Source of the DNA: Erysipelotrichia bacterium
GTDB lineage: Bacteria; Bacillota_I; Bacilli_A; Erysipelotrichales; Erysipelotrichaceae
Length of the DNA: 48,970 bases
Assembly (NCBI GenBank): GCA_030525245.1
Contig: JAUNFB010000008.1
Coordinates: 1-48,970, forward strand
Direction: 5' to 3'
Position numbers and translations under genes: made by a program. Numbering within the stretch: position 1 is the first letter of the stretch; each line of letters starts with the position of its first letter. Of the stretch, positions 16,769 to 25,974 are shown in pieces. A model generated the notes under the pieces. That model did no database searches. It saw only the letters and a list, made by a program, of their open reading frames with translations, and was not told the DNA's origin.

Positions 16769-19700
16769 TCAATAACCTCCAAAGAATATTTTTCTAAATT
16801 TACTGCTTTTTCTATCTCGAACTATTTTTTTCGGTGTGTTTTCTTTTTCATCATTGTTGTTCAATCCGTTAGCAGTATTTGGTAAACAAATTTCAAGAGG
16901 TGTAAGCATTATTGTTGTCATAATTGAAATGATTACACCTCCAAGTATAGTTTCGGCATATGTTTCGATTTTCAACGGTAGGAAATTTAAATATGATAAC
17001 ATACAAACTATAGTTGTTCCCACAAGGCAACCCCAAAAACCACATTTGAACAAGTCAATCATTTCTATTATTGTAAGCACAATATATTTTATTAACAATG
17101 CTGATTCACTCGATTCTTTGAACGCCATCTCTAAGCCCTCTTCAATAACTGAATCGCGAGTTTGCTCTGAAAACACCTCATTAATCGTATTCGCATTATA
17201 ATTTAAAAACAACAAATGTATTATTATTTTTGTAATTATTGCTGCTAGTATATTTAATAATTTAGATGATTTTTCTCCCTGACTGTCCTCGTACATTATC
17301 GGATTATTCCGACAGTAAGCATACAAATTGATTTCTGTTGATTTGAAGTTAATATTTTCGATATTATCCGGGCTGATAAATCTGCCTGTTTGCGGATCAT
17401 AATATCTGCTGTTCAAATAATACAATCCGGTTTCCTGGTCATAATAATAACTTTTATATCTGAAAGGATTTAAGTCTCCGATATTATCGCTGTCACAATT
17501 GATGACTGTGCAATTACCGTAAGCATCATATTTATATTCCGCTTTTAAATTCCCGGTTTCATCAACTATTCCGACTATATCTCCGGTTGAGTTTTTTAAA
17601 TAGAAATATCTTTTACTTTCTAATGTATTTTCCTTTCCGACTATAGATGAAATTAATGTTTTACTGTGAACAAAGCCTATTAAATTACCGTTTGAATCAT
17701 AATCATAGGTTATATAAGAAGTATTTAGTCGATCTCCGCGTTTTTCAACAAGAACCTTACCTCCGCTGACTTTAAATTCAATGTTTTCTGAAGATGAACC
17801 GATTAAGTTACTTTTATTAGTAACTTTTTTCTTTACTCTTATTCCATCACTATTATAACTGTATTGACCGCTGTAATTTTCATTGGTAAATGAGACAAGT
17901 CTGCCATTATCCCAAGTAAACTGTGTGCCATCATAATATTGTGTCGGGTCTTTTGATGAATTATAGATGATTGATTGTCCATTTACCGCAACCAGTAAAT
18001 TTTTTTCGTTTTCATCGTATGTATACACATCTTCTTCTATCGGATTTAATCCTATCAAATCATTAACTGTCGAATATGTGTAAATTTTCTTAGAAGTGAT
18101 ATTTTCATAAATGTCATAACAATAAATAATTGTTTTGCCGATCAATTCATTATTTTCCCTAATTAAACGATAATGTTCATCATATTGGTAATTAATATGA
18201 TATACATCGTTATTTCTTTTAACAGTTAAAGAAATAATGTTTCCTGCACCATCGTAATCATATTGATATGAATCTTCATTTTGACCGTATTCATTTTTAA
18301 ATTCTTTTATGATATTTGTTGTTTTTTCTTCTTGCATATCCAAATAAGCAAAAGAAGTTGTTAATATCGTTTTGTTGCTTACTGTATATTTATTTTTGCT
18401 TATTCTTAGTAAATCATCCTTAAAATATTCTATAATAGCCTCTTTATCATTTGTTTGATACTTTATTTTATCTATTTCCTCTAAACCATTATAGAAATAC
18501 TCAATCTTCTGACTGATTTCATTATAAGTAACTTCTGTTGAATTTGTTCTTTTTTTCTCATCATATCCATTTACAATATTCAATCCATTGCTGTGGTCTT
18601 CACTAAGTAAATTGCCACAGGCATCGTAAGAATATCTTATCGTTTCATCGGATAAATAATCTTTAACCAATCCTAACTTTCCATCATTTCCATAATAATA
18701 TTCAGAAATACATTCATTGCCTTCTTTTACTACTGTTAATCTGTCCAATTGATCATACTCATACTCTTCAACATTACCATTACGTTTTTTTTGCAGAATA
18801 TTACCGTTACTGTCATATTGATATTCGATCAGTATCATACCATCTAACTTAATATTTTTTTGTCGATTATAATTGTCATATTCAAAACTGTAGACCTGAT
18901 TATTTCGATTAACAGTCAAAATCTGTCCAAGTGCATTATATGTATAATTTATTACGTCATTACCCTTTGTCATTGATGTAACTTGTCCATAGTTGTCATA
19001 AATGAAGTTTGTTTGATTATTATTTCCATCTGTTAAACTCAATATTTTGCCATAATCATCATAGGTAAAAGAAATATTATCACCTTTCTCATCAATATAA
19101 TTATCTACATAATTTTCACCGTAATCAATTTTTCCACTTTCATACTTCTTCTGACCGTTAACAGCAGTATATAAAAGATTACCTTTTTCATCATGATGAT
19201 ATTCAGTGGTAATTATTCTTCCGACTTCGTTTTCTCCAACATTATAGTTGATTAATGTTTCCGCTGCTTTTAATCCCCATTCATTATAAGAAAACTCTAT
19301 TTTTTGTTCATAATCGGCATCATCTACCCTTTTGTAGGTTTGATAATCAATTACATCAACATTCTTTCCATGAACTGTTATACTTCTATAATATGTTTCA
19401 ATGATATTTCCATTGCTATCTTGTTGAAAAATCACTCTTCCTTTATCATCATAATCATATTTAGAACCAAAATTATCGACATATAAAGCTATATCATCAA
19501 AGATAACTGTACCTATTTGATAATTGCATACCAATGATACTTTGATCTTAGAATAATTAACCGTTGAAGTTAAACAACCGCTCACAAATTGTTGGTCATT
19601 AGTTAATGCCAAACAATTAAATGATTCTTTTTGTAACACTTTATTGTTTGCATCCAACAATTCAACTTTTATTCCTATATTCCGCGCATATGTATTATCG

Positions 19701-22700
19701 TTTAATGGCTCGATAACCGCACAGTCACTTTTCACAAATCCGTTGATAATTATTCTATCAGCAACACTGCCATTTTGACTAACCGTTTGATAAATATTTT
19801 TTTCATTATACAAATCGCCGACCAACTTAAAACCATCACTTACAATTCCATCAGAATTTGAACTGTTTTCAAGTGACCAATATTTAATCCCGTTATTGAA
19901 ATTACCGTTTTCCAGTAAAGAGATTCGATTACCGACACTGCCCTTTTCCAATTTAATATTCTTCACATTAACATTTAATCTTTCGGGCCCAATTGCCATT
20001 ATTTCACCACCGCCGGTAGAGTTCAAATCAGAAATGTTTTCTATTTTTACAGTAATTTTATCAAAAGGCTTTTCTGCTAAATAAGTATAACTGAAGTGTT
20101 TGAATGTAGACCTATCCGTACTTTCAACTTGATAAATTTGATTATTAATATAAATTTTGGCCTTTTGACCTCTCATATCAAAACTCAATGTATATGTATC
20201 ACCTGTTTGTCCGGATACATCGACAACTTGCTGAATATAATTTTTCAACTCGAAATATCCGGCATCATTATAAACAAATTCACCGGCATATTCTTCGATA
20301 CCATATGGCTTGGAATTTTTTATCAAATTAACATTACGATTTTGCATATCCGACTTGACTTTCAAGCTATGCATATTGCTGTCATCACTGTTTCCGTAAC
20401 CGTAATATTTTGCTTTTCCTTCATCATCGCTTATGCAAATAGTATGTCCGTTATTGTCAAATACATATTTCAAACTGTATCCGTCATTGTAGGTTATTTT
20501 ACTTTGATAATAAGAATAATTAAATTCACAACTCTGGTATTCGCTGCCATCTCTACCGTTTACAGTTATCCTTTTTACTCTCTTGGGGTTATTATTTAAA
20601 TACCCAATATTTATTGAACCTTCATTGATATTAGAAACTCTAATCAATTCATAATCATTTCCGTATTGATAGTTAATTATTTTTTGATCATTAAACACTG
20701 TTTGCGTTAATTGACCTTGGTCATTGTAAATGTAACTTATTGTTTTATTAGCATCATATACAATACTGACAAGATAATTATTTGAATCATAATTAAAATA
20801 TGTTATTCTTCCGACTCCATCTGTTATACTAACCAATTGATTATTTTGATTATAATTATATATTTGCTTCTTATTATTAATTAAGTTATGAATCTCCCGA
20901 AGCATCCCAGTTTCTTTAGAAAAATACATATTATATCCGTCTTTTTCCACAAGAAAATCATCCTCACCTATTCTTAATGTCTCAGTTGTGCTAAATTCTC
21001 GATGATATAGTGAAGAATCACTGCTGTCTTGATAGTAATAATGCGTTGTTCCGTCTTCATCAATAAGAGTGTAATAATTATAATCGGAATGATGTTTAAT
21101 TTGCATACTTACATTCAATCTAAAACCCAAGCCAAATTTCATATCGGAATTCGATATCTGCTGTCTTCTTTGATTGTGATTATAAACATGAACAATATTA
21201 ACGGGTAAATAGTTGCCACTGTCTCTAAAATCATCAATTAAATAAATCAAATTTCCATTGAAGTGCCCAACATAAAATTCGCCCATTGTTTCTGTCTTTA
21301 CATCTTGATACGTTAAATAATTTTCCAAGCCATCATTACTCAAATAAGTAATCATAGCAAAAGGATGCTGACTGATATAACTAGGATGGGCACTACTGGT
21401 AAATGTTGTATAACGGTAAACATCATTTTCGCTGTCACATACCAATGCCAAACCGTAATTATTATTGTTTTTATACCATTCGGCCACTATTTGAGTGATA
21501 TCAAACGAAAATCTTTTATCTTTTGTCCAATTATCTGTTCTTACATAGTCATTAAATTTGCCGATATTTCCATCCAACTTGTTCCAAGTCAAAGTAGATA
21601 AAGGTAAATCAGCAGTAATAGGAGCTATCTTTATATAATTATCCCCATTGCCTCTAAAAGCCATTTGATATAAAGAAATACTTGCTGAAATAATCGTATT
21701 ACTTTCATCAATTGTCGGTAAACTAAATTTCAATGCACCACGACATTTTTCGTATTCACTTGCTTCTCTACCGATATACAATGCACCATATTGATTCATA
21801 TAATTGGAATCCGGTCTATAAGTACAAACAGAGGTTGAACCGACAGCTGATCCGGATAATGTTTTCTTAATCGTCGGATCTACAATAACAGGAAAAGTTC
21901 TGCTTTCATCATTTAACCATTCCTTATCAATCGATACCACTATTGTATTTTCATCTGCTATATCTAAAGTTATATTGTTACAACTGACACCGCTATTATC
22001 CAAAGCAAATGGAGCTAAAAAGTAATAAGTATTGCTCTCATTTGTCAACTCTATATAATTATCACCTTTGGATAACGAGTATCCTTCAGCACTTATTTCA
22101 TAATAAAAATCTGTTTGAACACCAAAATCTTTTAAAATCAAACTTTCTTTTACGCTATTACCAACCAACTGATACATAGCATCAATATTATCGTAAACGT
22201 TTTCATAGAGAATTACTCCGCTGACAGCCAAGTTGGCTAGCTTGCTGTCATGACCTTCAATATCGAAATATTTCGGAATATCTATATTACTGTCCATTAA
22301 ATCCACAGCTAATGTTATATTCCCATCACTGAAAGACAAAAAATGATTATCTTTATTAAATGTTATGGCAGTATTACTGTTTTCATTTATAAAATAATCA
22401 TTTTTAAAGACAATTTGATTATTAATCAATTCATATTCTCCACTATTATTTCTAACCGAAACTTCACTTTCGTATTGACACGCAACAATTCGTCCATCTT
22501 TCAATCTAAAATGTCGAGAAAATTCTTCTCTTTTTTCAATCAATTCATAATCAATATCCTCTTCCTTTATTTCTGTCAAAACCGATTGATTCATATTGAA
22601 TTCTTCTGAATACTCATGACCGGCAGTTACTGATTCGGCAAGAGGCTCTGTCATAAACAAATTTGTACAAATGAAAATTGCCAAAATTATACTTGCTATT

Positions 22701-22732
22701 TTTCTTGGTCTCCTTCTAATTCTCTTATTCAT
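16769..22732 (-). CDS. secreted RHS/YD-repeat polymorphic toxin, WapA-like
   Basis: A 1987-residue protein. It has an N-terminal signal peptide (Arg/Lys-rich start, then IASIILAIFICTNLFM, about 12-30) and a WapA-like N-terminal region with FPVIVDPTI. A DNRLRE-type beta domain (about 300-470) and a long YD-repeat region (about 600-1750, with many YxYDxxGxL copies) follow. The RHS core ends with TGLYYLNSRYYDPQTGRF and ISPDN. After the core, about 167 residues (from about 1821; bases 16769-17272) form a distinct tip with four hydrophobic stretches, such as LLNILAAIITKIIIHLLFL and ILGGVIISIMTTIMLT, and a basic end. RHS proteins deliver variable C-terminal toxins to neighbouring cells; this tip looks membrane-active, but I recognise no known toxin family in it. 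Four immunity-like membrane genes follow. Confidence 0.9.
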   Translation of the reverse strand: MNKRIRRRPRKIASIILAIFICTNLFMTEPLAESVTAGHEYSEEFNMNQSVLTEIKEEDIDYELIEKREEFSRHFRLKDGRIVACQYESEVSVRNNSGEYELINNQIVFKNDYFINENSNTAITFNKDNHFLSFSDGNITLAVDLMDSNIDIPKYFDIEGHDSKLANLAVSGVILYENVYDNIDAMYQLVGNSVKESLILKDFGVQTDFYYEISAEGYSLSKGDNYIELTNESNTYYFLAPFALDNSGVSCNNITLDIADENTIVVSIDKEWLNDESRTFPVIVDPTIKKTLSGSAVGSTSVCTYRPDSNYMNQYGALYIGREASEYEKCRGALKFSLPTIDESNTIISASISLYQMAFRGNGDNYIKIAPITADLPLSTLTWNKLDGNIGKFNDYVRTDNWTKDKRFSFDITQIVAEWYKNNNNYGLALVCDSENDVYRYTTFTSSAHPSYISQHPFAMITYLSNDGLENYLTYQDVKTETMGEFYVGHFNGNLIYLIDDFRDSGNYLPVNIVHVYNHNQRRQQISNSDMKFGLGFRLNVSMQIKHHSDYNYYTLIDEDGTTHYYYQDSSDSSLYHREFSTTETLRIGEDDFLVEKDGYNMYFSKETGMLREIHNLINNKKQIYNYNQNNQLVSITDGVGRITYFNYDSNNYLVSIVYDANKTISYIYNDQGQLTQTVFNDQKIINYQYGNDYELIRVSNINEGSINIGYLNNNPKRVKRITVNGRDGSEYQSCEFNYSYYQSKITYNDGYSLKYVFDNNGHTICISDDEGKAKYYGYGNSDDSNMHSLKVKSDMQNRNVNLIKNSKPYGIEEYAGEFVYNDAGYFELKNYIQQVVDVSGQTGDTYTLSFDMRGQKAKIYINNQIYQVESTDRSTFKHFSYTYLAEKPFDKITVKIENISDLNSTGGGEIMAIGPERLNVNVKNIKLEKGSVGNRISLLENGNFNNGIKYWSLENSSNSDGIVSDGFKLVGDLYNEKNIYQTVSQNGSVADRIIINGFVKSDCAVIEPLNDNTYARNIGIKVELLDANNKVLQKESFNCLALTNDQQFVSGCLTSTVNYSKIKVSLVCNYQIGTVIFDDIALYVDNFGSKYDYDDKGRVIFQQDSNGNIIETYYRSITVHGKNVDVIDYQTYKRVDDADYEQKIEFSYNEWGLKAAETLINYNVGENEVGRIITTEYHHDEKGNLLYTAVNGQKKYESGKIDYGENYVDNYIDEKGDNISFTYDDYGKILSLTDGNNNQTNFIYDNYGQVTSMTKGNDVINYTYNALGQILTVNRNNQVYSFEYDNYNRQKNIKLDGMILIEYQYDSNGNILQKKRNGNVEEYEYDQLDRLTVVKEGNECISEYYYGNDGKLGLVKDYLSDETIRYSYDACGNLLSEDHSNGLNIVNGYDEKKRTNSTEVTYNEISQKIEYFYNGLEEIDKIKYQTNDKEAIIEYFKDDLLRISKNKYTVSNKTILTTSFAYLDMQEEKTTNIIKEFKNEYGQNEDSYQYDYDGAGNIISLTVKRNNDVYHINYQYDEHYRLIRENNELIGKTIIYCYDIYENITSKKIYTYSTVNDLIGLNPIEEDVYTYDENEKNLLVAVNGQSIIYNSSKDPTQYYDGTQFTWDNGRLVSFTNENYSGQYSYNSDGIRVKKKVTNKSNLIGSSSENIEFKVSGGKVLVEKRGDRLNTSYITYDYDSNGNLIGFVHSKTLISSIVGKENTLESKRYFYLKNSTGDIVGIVDETGNLKAEYKYDAYGNCTVINCDSDNIGDLNPFRYKSYYYDQETGLYYLNSRYYDPQTGRFISPDNIENINFKSTEINLYAYCRNNPIMYEDSQGEKSSKLLNILAAIITKIIIHLLFLNYNANTINEVFSEQTRDSVIEEGLEMAFKESSESALLIKYIVLTIIEMIDLFKCGFWGCLVGTTIVCMLSYLNFLPLKIETYAETILGGVIISIMTTIMLTPLEICLPNTANGLNNNDEKENTPKKIVRDRKSSKFRKIFFGGY

Positions 22733-22767
22733 TTTTTATTCCCCTGTTTAATCTAATTTCTAAATAA

Positions 22768-22796
22768 ATTATACTATTATTTGTTAACGCATTCAA
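22768..22796 (-). promoter_or_regulatory. promoter of the RHS gene
   Basis: On the minus strand TTGAAT (22791-22796) and TATAAT (22768-22773) are separated by exactly 17 bases. The ATG follows about 35 bases later with AGGGG before it. Confidence 0.75.
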
Positions 22797-22827
22797 TGAT
22801 TATCTTTGACAGATAAGTCACACAAAC

Positions 22828-23592
22828 CTAACTCTAAACACCCCCAATTCTCATTCAGATGAAGAAATAAAATGGATTAAAGACTTAATCAGAAGAAATC
22901 CTCATATTACTTTATGTGAGTTATGGATAAAACTAAAAAGAAATAAAGGTTATAAAAGACATATCGTCAGTCTTTACAGAGTATCGAAAAAAATTGGCTT
23001 TTATAATCAAACACTTATTTCCGGTACTTCTAAATATATTCCTAAAAAATATGATACACCTACGGAATTAGTTAAAAAATGGCAAATAGATGTTAAATAT
23101 GTTCCCAATAAATGTAAAACAAATAGCCTTCCTAAAGAAATTAGATTTTATCAATATACTTGTATTGATGAAGCTACTCGTGAAAGATTTCTTTATTGGT
23201 ATGATGAACATACTCCGGCTAATACTGTTGATTTTATCAAAAAATGTATTGATTATTATAAATATAAACCCGAAGAAATACAGACTGATAACGGAACTGA
23301 ATTCACTTATAACAGAGAGAAAATTAAAGTTCTCCATCCAATGGATGATTTTTGTATAAACAATAATATTTATCACCATAAAATAAGACCCAGAACTCCT
23401 AGACATAATGGAAAAGTAGAAAGAAGCCATAGAAATGATAATGAAAGGTTTTATTCATTCTTAAGTTTTTATTCACTGCAAGATTTAATTAAACAAGGAA
23501 CTCTATATTTGAAAAGATCTAATAATATTCCTATGCAGGTTCTTGGCTATTTAACTCCGTTAGAAATGAGACATAAATTACTAAATAAATAA
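22828..23592 (+). pseudogene. 5'-truncated DDE transposase relic (IS3/IS481-like integrase core)
   Basis: One open frame without a start runs from about 22828 to the stop at 23592. It encodes the C-terminal part of a transposase with an rve integrase core: WQIDVKYV (first Asp), IQTDNGTEF (second Asp) and PRHNGKVERSHRND (Glu), then a normal end TPLEMRHKLLNK. The N-terminal helix-turn-helix and start are missing and no terminal inverted repeats were found. It stands directly upstream of the RHS gene, on the opposite strand, and marks past rearrangement there. The exact family is uncertain. Confidence 0.75.
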
Positions 23593-23853
23593 TAAAATAA
23601 CTCAATCTTTCGACCAAGTTATTTATATTAATTTATGTTTCACATCATTGACTAATATACAGTGCACGAAAAAGGTACAATTTGTTTTCAAATCAAAAAC
23701 TAGAGCAAGTGCTCCTCCGGAATGTGTGCAGAACATACCAAAAGGATTTACCCGTACATCAATACTGCCCATTTTCAAAACGTAATGCGCAGATGGAAGA
23801 TACCTTGCCATTTTATGCAAGTTATTACTCGTTATCATCATCCTCAACAACTA
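23593..23853. other. gene-free stretch of unknown content
   Basis: This stretch between the transposase relic and the sugar operon has open frames of 60-86 codons on both strands, but none has a ribosome site, a recognisable domain or a plausible partner. It may be decayed mobile DNA. Confidence 0.3.
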
Positions 23854-23888
23854 AAAGGAAGCAATATTCTCAATATATTACTTCCTTT
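23854..23888 (-). terminator. terminator of the PTS/glycosidase operon
   Basis: AAAGGAAG (23854-23861) and CTTCCTTT (23881-23888) enclose a second, weaker AATAT/ATATT stem. It lies 24 bases past the rpiB-like stop. Confidence 0.65.
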
Positions 23889-23911
23889 ATCTTGTACAAA
23901 TATGTGATATT

Positions 23912-24379
23912 TTATTCTCCGTCAACAGCTTTCAAATGTTGAGTTTCTTCAATTTCACTGATCATATCGATTCTCAGCTGATGTCTTCCGCCTTCATATT
24001 CGGCTTTTAACCACTCATCTACTATCATCTTTGCCGTCTCAATTCCGATTACTCTGGCTCCAAAAGCAATGATATTGGAATTGTTATGCTGTTTCGATAA
24101 CTTCGCCGTATATGGTTCCGAGCATACGCAGGCTCTGATACCATGAACCTTATTGGCTGCTAAAGATATTCCTACTCCTGTGCCGCATATCAATATTCCA
24201 TAATCAACTTCTTTATTAACAACTAATTTAGCTACTTTATATCCCGATATCGGATAGTTAAATCTCTCTGTACTATCCGTTCCGACATTAACAACTTCAT
24301 ACCCTTTTGATTCAAGATATTGACTTATTTCATTTTTCATCTCCACCGCTACATGGTCATTACCTATCGCTATCTTCAT
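23912..24379 (-). CDS. rpiB: RpiB/LacAB-family sugar-phosphate isomerase, possibly allose-6-phosphate isomerase
   Basis: A 155-residue isomerase that interconverts aldose and ketose phosphates. The family residues are present: DH in IGNDHVAVEMK, the catalytic cysteine in LICGTGVGIS, AACV-like CVCSEPYTAKLSKQHNNSNI, and GARVIG. RpiB enzymes act on ribose 5-phosphate, and several also act on allose 6-phosphate. The neighbouring AlsE-type epimerase makes the allose 6-phosphate to allulose 6-phosphate step plausible here. It is the last gene of a nine-gene operon, three bases after the epimerase. Confidence 0.88.
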   Translation of the reverse strand: MKIAIGNDHVAVEMKNEISQYLESKGYEVVNVGTDSTERFNYPISGYKVAKLVVNKEVDYGILICGTGVGISLAANKVHGIRACVCSEPYTAKLSKQHNNSNIIAFGARVIGIETAKMIVDEWLKAEYEGGRHQLRIDMISEIEETQHLKAVDGE

Positions 24380-24382
24380 CTT

Positions 24383-25036
24383 CTACATGCTCCTTAACTT
24401 TTGCACTATTTCCTTATAACTTTTATTTTTATTGAACAAAGCACTTGTTCCCAGTACAAATCCATCTGCTCCTATTTCCCTAAGCATTTTGATTCTTTGA
24501 GGTGAACATGAACCATCAATAATGATCTTATATCCGTATCTCTCTTTCATTTGTGCTAATCTTTTTACCTTTTCTGTACAAAACTCGATATACTTCTGCC
24601 CGGCAAATCCCGGATTTACTGTCATCACTAAGACATAGTCACTATAATTCAACATCTCTTTTACCGTCTCTATCGATGTATCCGGATTAATCGCAATCCC
24701 TGCTTTTACTCCTCTTTCTTTGATATGATTCAATGTCTTACTAACATATCTCTCACTTTCGGGATGAATATAGACAATATCTGCTCCCGCATCGATAAAC
24801 CAATCAACTTTATTGCTCGGATTTTCAATCATTAAATGTACATCACATGGTTTATCGGTATATCTCTTTATAGCTTTCAAGTCATTTATTCCCAAAGTAA
24901 TATTTGGCACAAAATTTCCATCCATTATATCGTTATGAAAAATATCTATCCCTGCTGATTCCAGTTGCTTTATCTCTTTTTCCAATTGCCCAAAATCCAT
25001 ACACATTGTACTTGGGCATAGTAACATTTTATTCAT
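24383..25036 (-). CDS. alsE: D-allulose-6-phosphate 3-epimerase-like (AlsE subgroup of the Rpe family)
   Basis: A 217-residue TIM-barrel epimerase. Metal ligands are visible in IFHNDIMDGNFVPN (His, Asp), DVHLMIENP (His) and IIIDGSC (Asp). Three segments fit E. coli AlsE better than ribulose-phosphate epimerase as I remember them: VMTVNPGFAGQ rather than a GFGGQ form, IDGSCSPQ rather than VDGGV, and GTSALFN rather than GSAIF. The likely reaction is D-allulose 6-phosphate to D-fructose 6-phosphate. With the RpiB-like gene this gives a route from allose 6-phosphate into glycolysis. The gene is one base downstream of the preceding gene. Confidence 0.8.
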   Translation of the reverse strand: MNKMLLCPSTMCMDFGQLEKEIKQLESAGIDIFHNDIMDGNFVPNITLGINDLKAIKRYTDKPCDVHLMIENPSNKVDWFIDAGADIVYIHPESERYVSKTLNHIKERGVKAGIAINPDTSIETVKEMLNYSDYVLVMTVNPGFAGQKYIEFCTEKVKRLAQMKERYGYKIIIDGSCSPQRIKMLREIGADGFVLGTSALFNKNKSYKEIVQKLRSM

Positions 25037-25037
25037 A

Positions 25038-25973
25038 CTACTTATTCACCGACGCCATACGAAAATAGGTATACATCTTTCCCTTCAAAGTAACAGATAA
25101 TTGATGAATATTTTCCGGTGAAGTACAGCCGCCAAAGCCACCATCTCCGATTGCATGAATATCCGCTCCGGTTTCTTTCATCATCAAAGCTATCGAACGC
25201 ACAGTATCCACATCTGCTCCCTCAACCGAACAATTTAGGAAACACATAGCCAATGTTCCTTTTTTATAAGCATGTATAAATTGAACTAAACTGCGGATGT
25301 CTTCCACAGTTATTCCCGGCCTTGAACCCGGACAAGGAAGATCTATACAATCGGCACCGGCATCAATTAGCCTTTTAATAACATCTTTACAATCATATTC
25401 TGCTAAAGGGTCTCCTAAGACCTTTTCATTGATACCGTCTTCCCATTTTCCTGCCCATAAAAATACCTTATCACCATATTTATCTTTTATTTCCTTTGTA
25501 CATCTTATAACATCTTCAATAGAAGTCCCTGATCCGGGATTACCACCCAAAACAATAAAGTCAGCCCCCATTTCAATGCATTTTCTTACATGTTCTTCGG
25601 TACAAGCCATACCTTCTCGACGATAAATTACTTTTTTGCTTTCATCTTCGGTTCCTTGTTTAGGGCAACCTAAATAAACCCCAATGGGACGATTACATCT
25701 TTGCTTCAGTTCTTTAAAAGATAAGCCTTGTAAACCGGGATTATTGTTTAAATCATCGAGATCAAAAGTGTTTAACATAACCATATCTGCTCCCCAAGCA
25801 AACATAACTTCCGTGTTGGTTACTCCCCTCACCAGTCCATTACCGGCAAACAATAAATGCTGGCCACATACCACTCTTCCTTCTGATTTAAAAATTGCTT
25901 CTTTTAGATCCATCGGGCTCATTTTTTCAAAATCGCTTTTAGAAGCATTTATAAGTCTGACTACATCTGACAT
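25038..25973 (-). CDS. conserved TIM-barrel-like protein of unknown function in a sugar operon
   Basis: A 311-residue soluble protein. Alternating beta/alpha segments with repeated glycine turns (GADMVMLNTFDL, RPIGVYLGCPKQG, GADFIVLGGNPGSGTS, KVFLWAGKWEDG, GADCIDLPCPGSRPG, GADIHAIGDGGFGG) indicate a TIM barrel related to sugar-phosphate or enol-pyruvate binding barrels. There is no catalytic signature that I can name. I believe similar proteins are annotated only as domains of unknown function next to PTS genes. Its stop is followed at once by the epimerase gene, so it is expressed with the allose-type enzymes. A role in handling a phosphorylated sugar intermediate is an inference. Confidence 0.6.
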   Translation of the reverse strand: MSDVVRLINASKSDFEKMSPMDLKEAIFKSEGRVVCGQHLLFAGNGLVRGVTNTEVMFAWGADMVMLNTFDLDDLNNNPGLQGLSFKELKQRCNRPIGVYLGCPKQGTEDESKKVIYRREGMACTEEHVRKCIEMGADFIVLGGNPGSGTSIEDVIRCTKEIKDKYGDKVFLWAGKWEDGINEKVLGDPLAEYDCKDVIKRLIDAGADCIDLPCPGSRPGITVEDIRSLVQFIHAYKKGTLAMCFLNCSVEGADVDTVRSIALMMKETGADIHAIGDGGFGGCTSPENIHQLSVTLKGKMYTYFRMASVNK

Positions 25974-25974
25974 A

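Noticed and set aside
20096..20599. 167-codon plus-strand frame inside the RHS gene
   Set aside because: It lies wholly within the YD-repeat coding region on the opposite strand, with no start signal; a shadow of the repeats.
23623..23942. Open frames of 60-86 codons on both strands
   Set aside because: No ribosome sites, no recognisable domain, overlapping in several frames; listed only as unexplained sequence.
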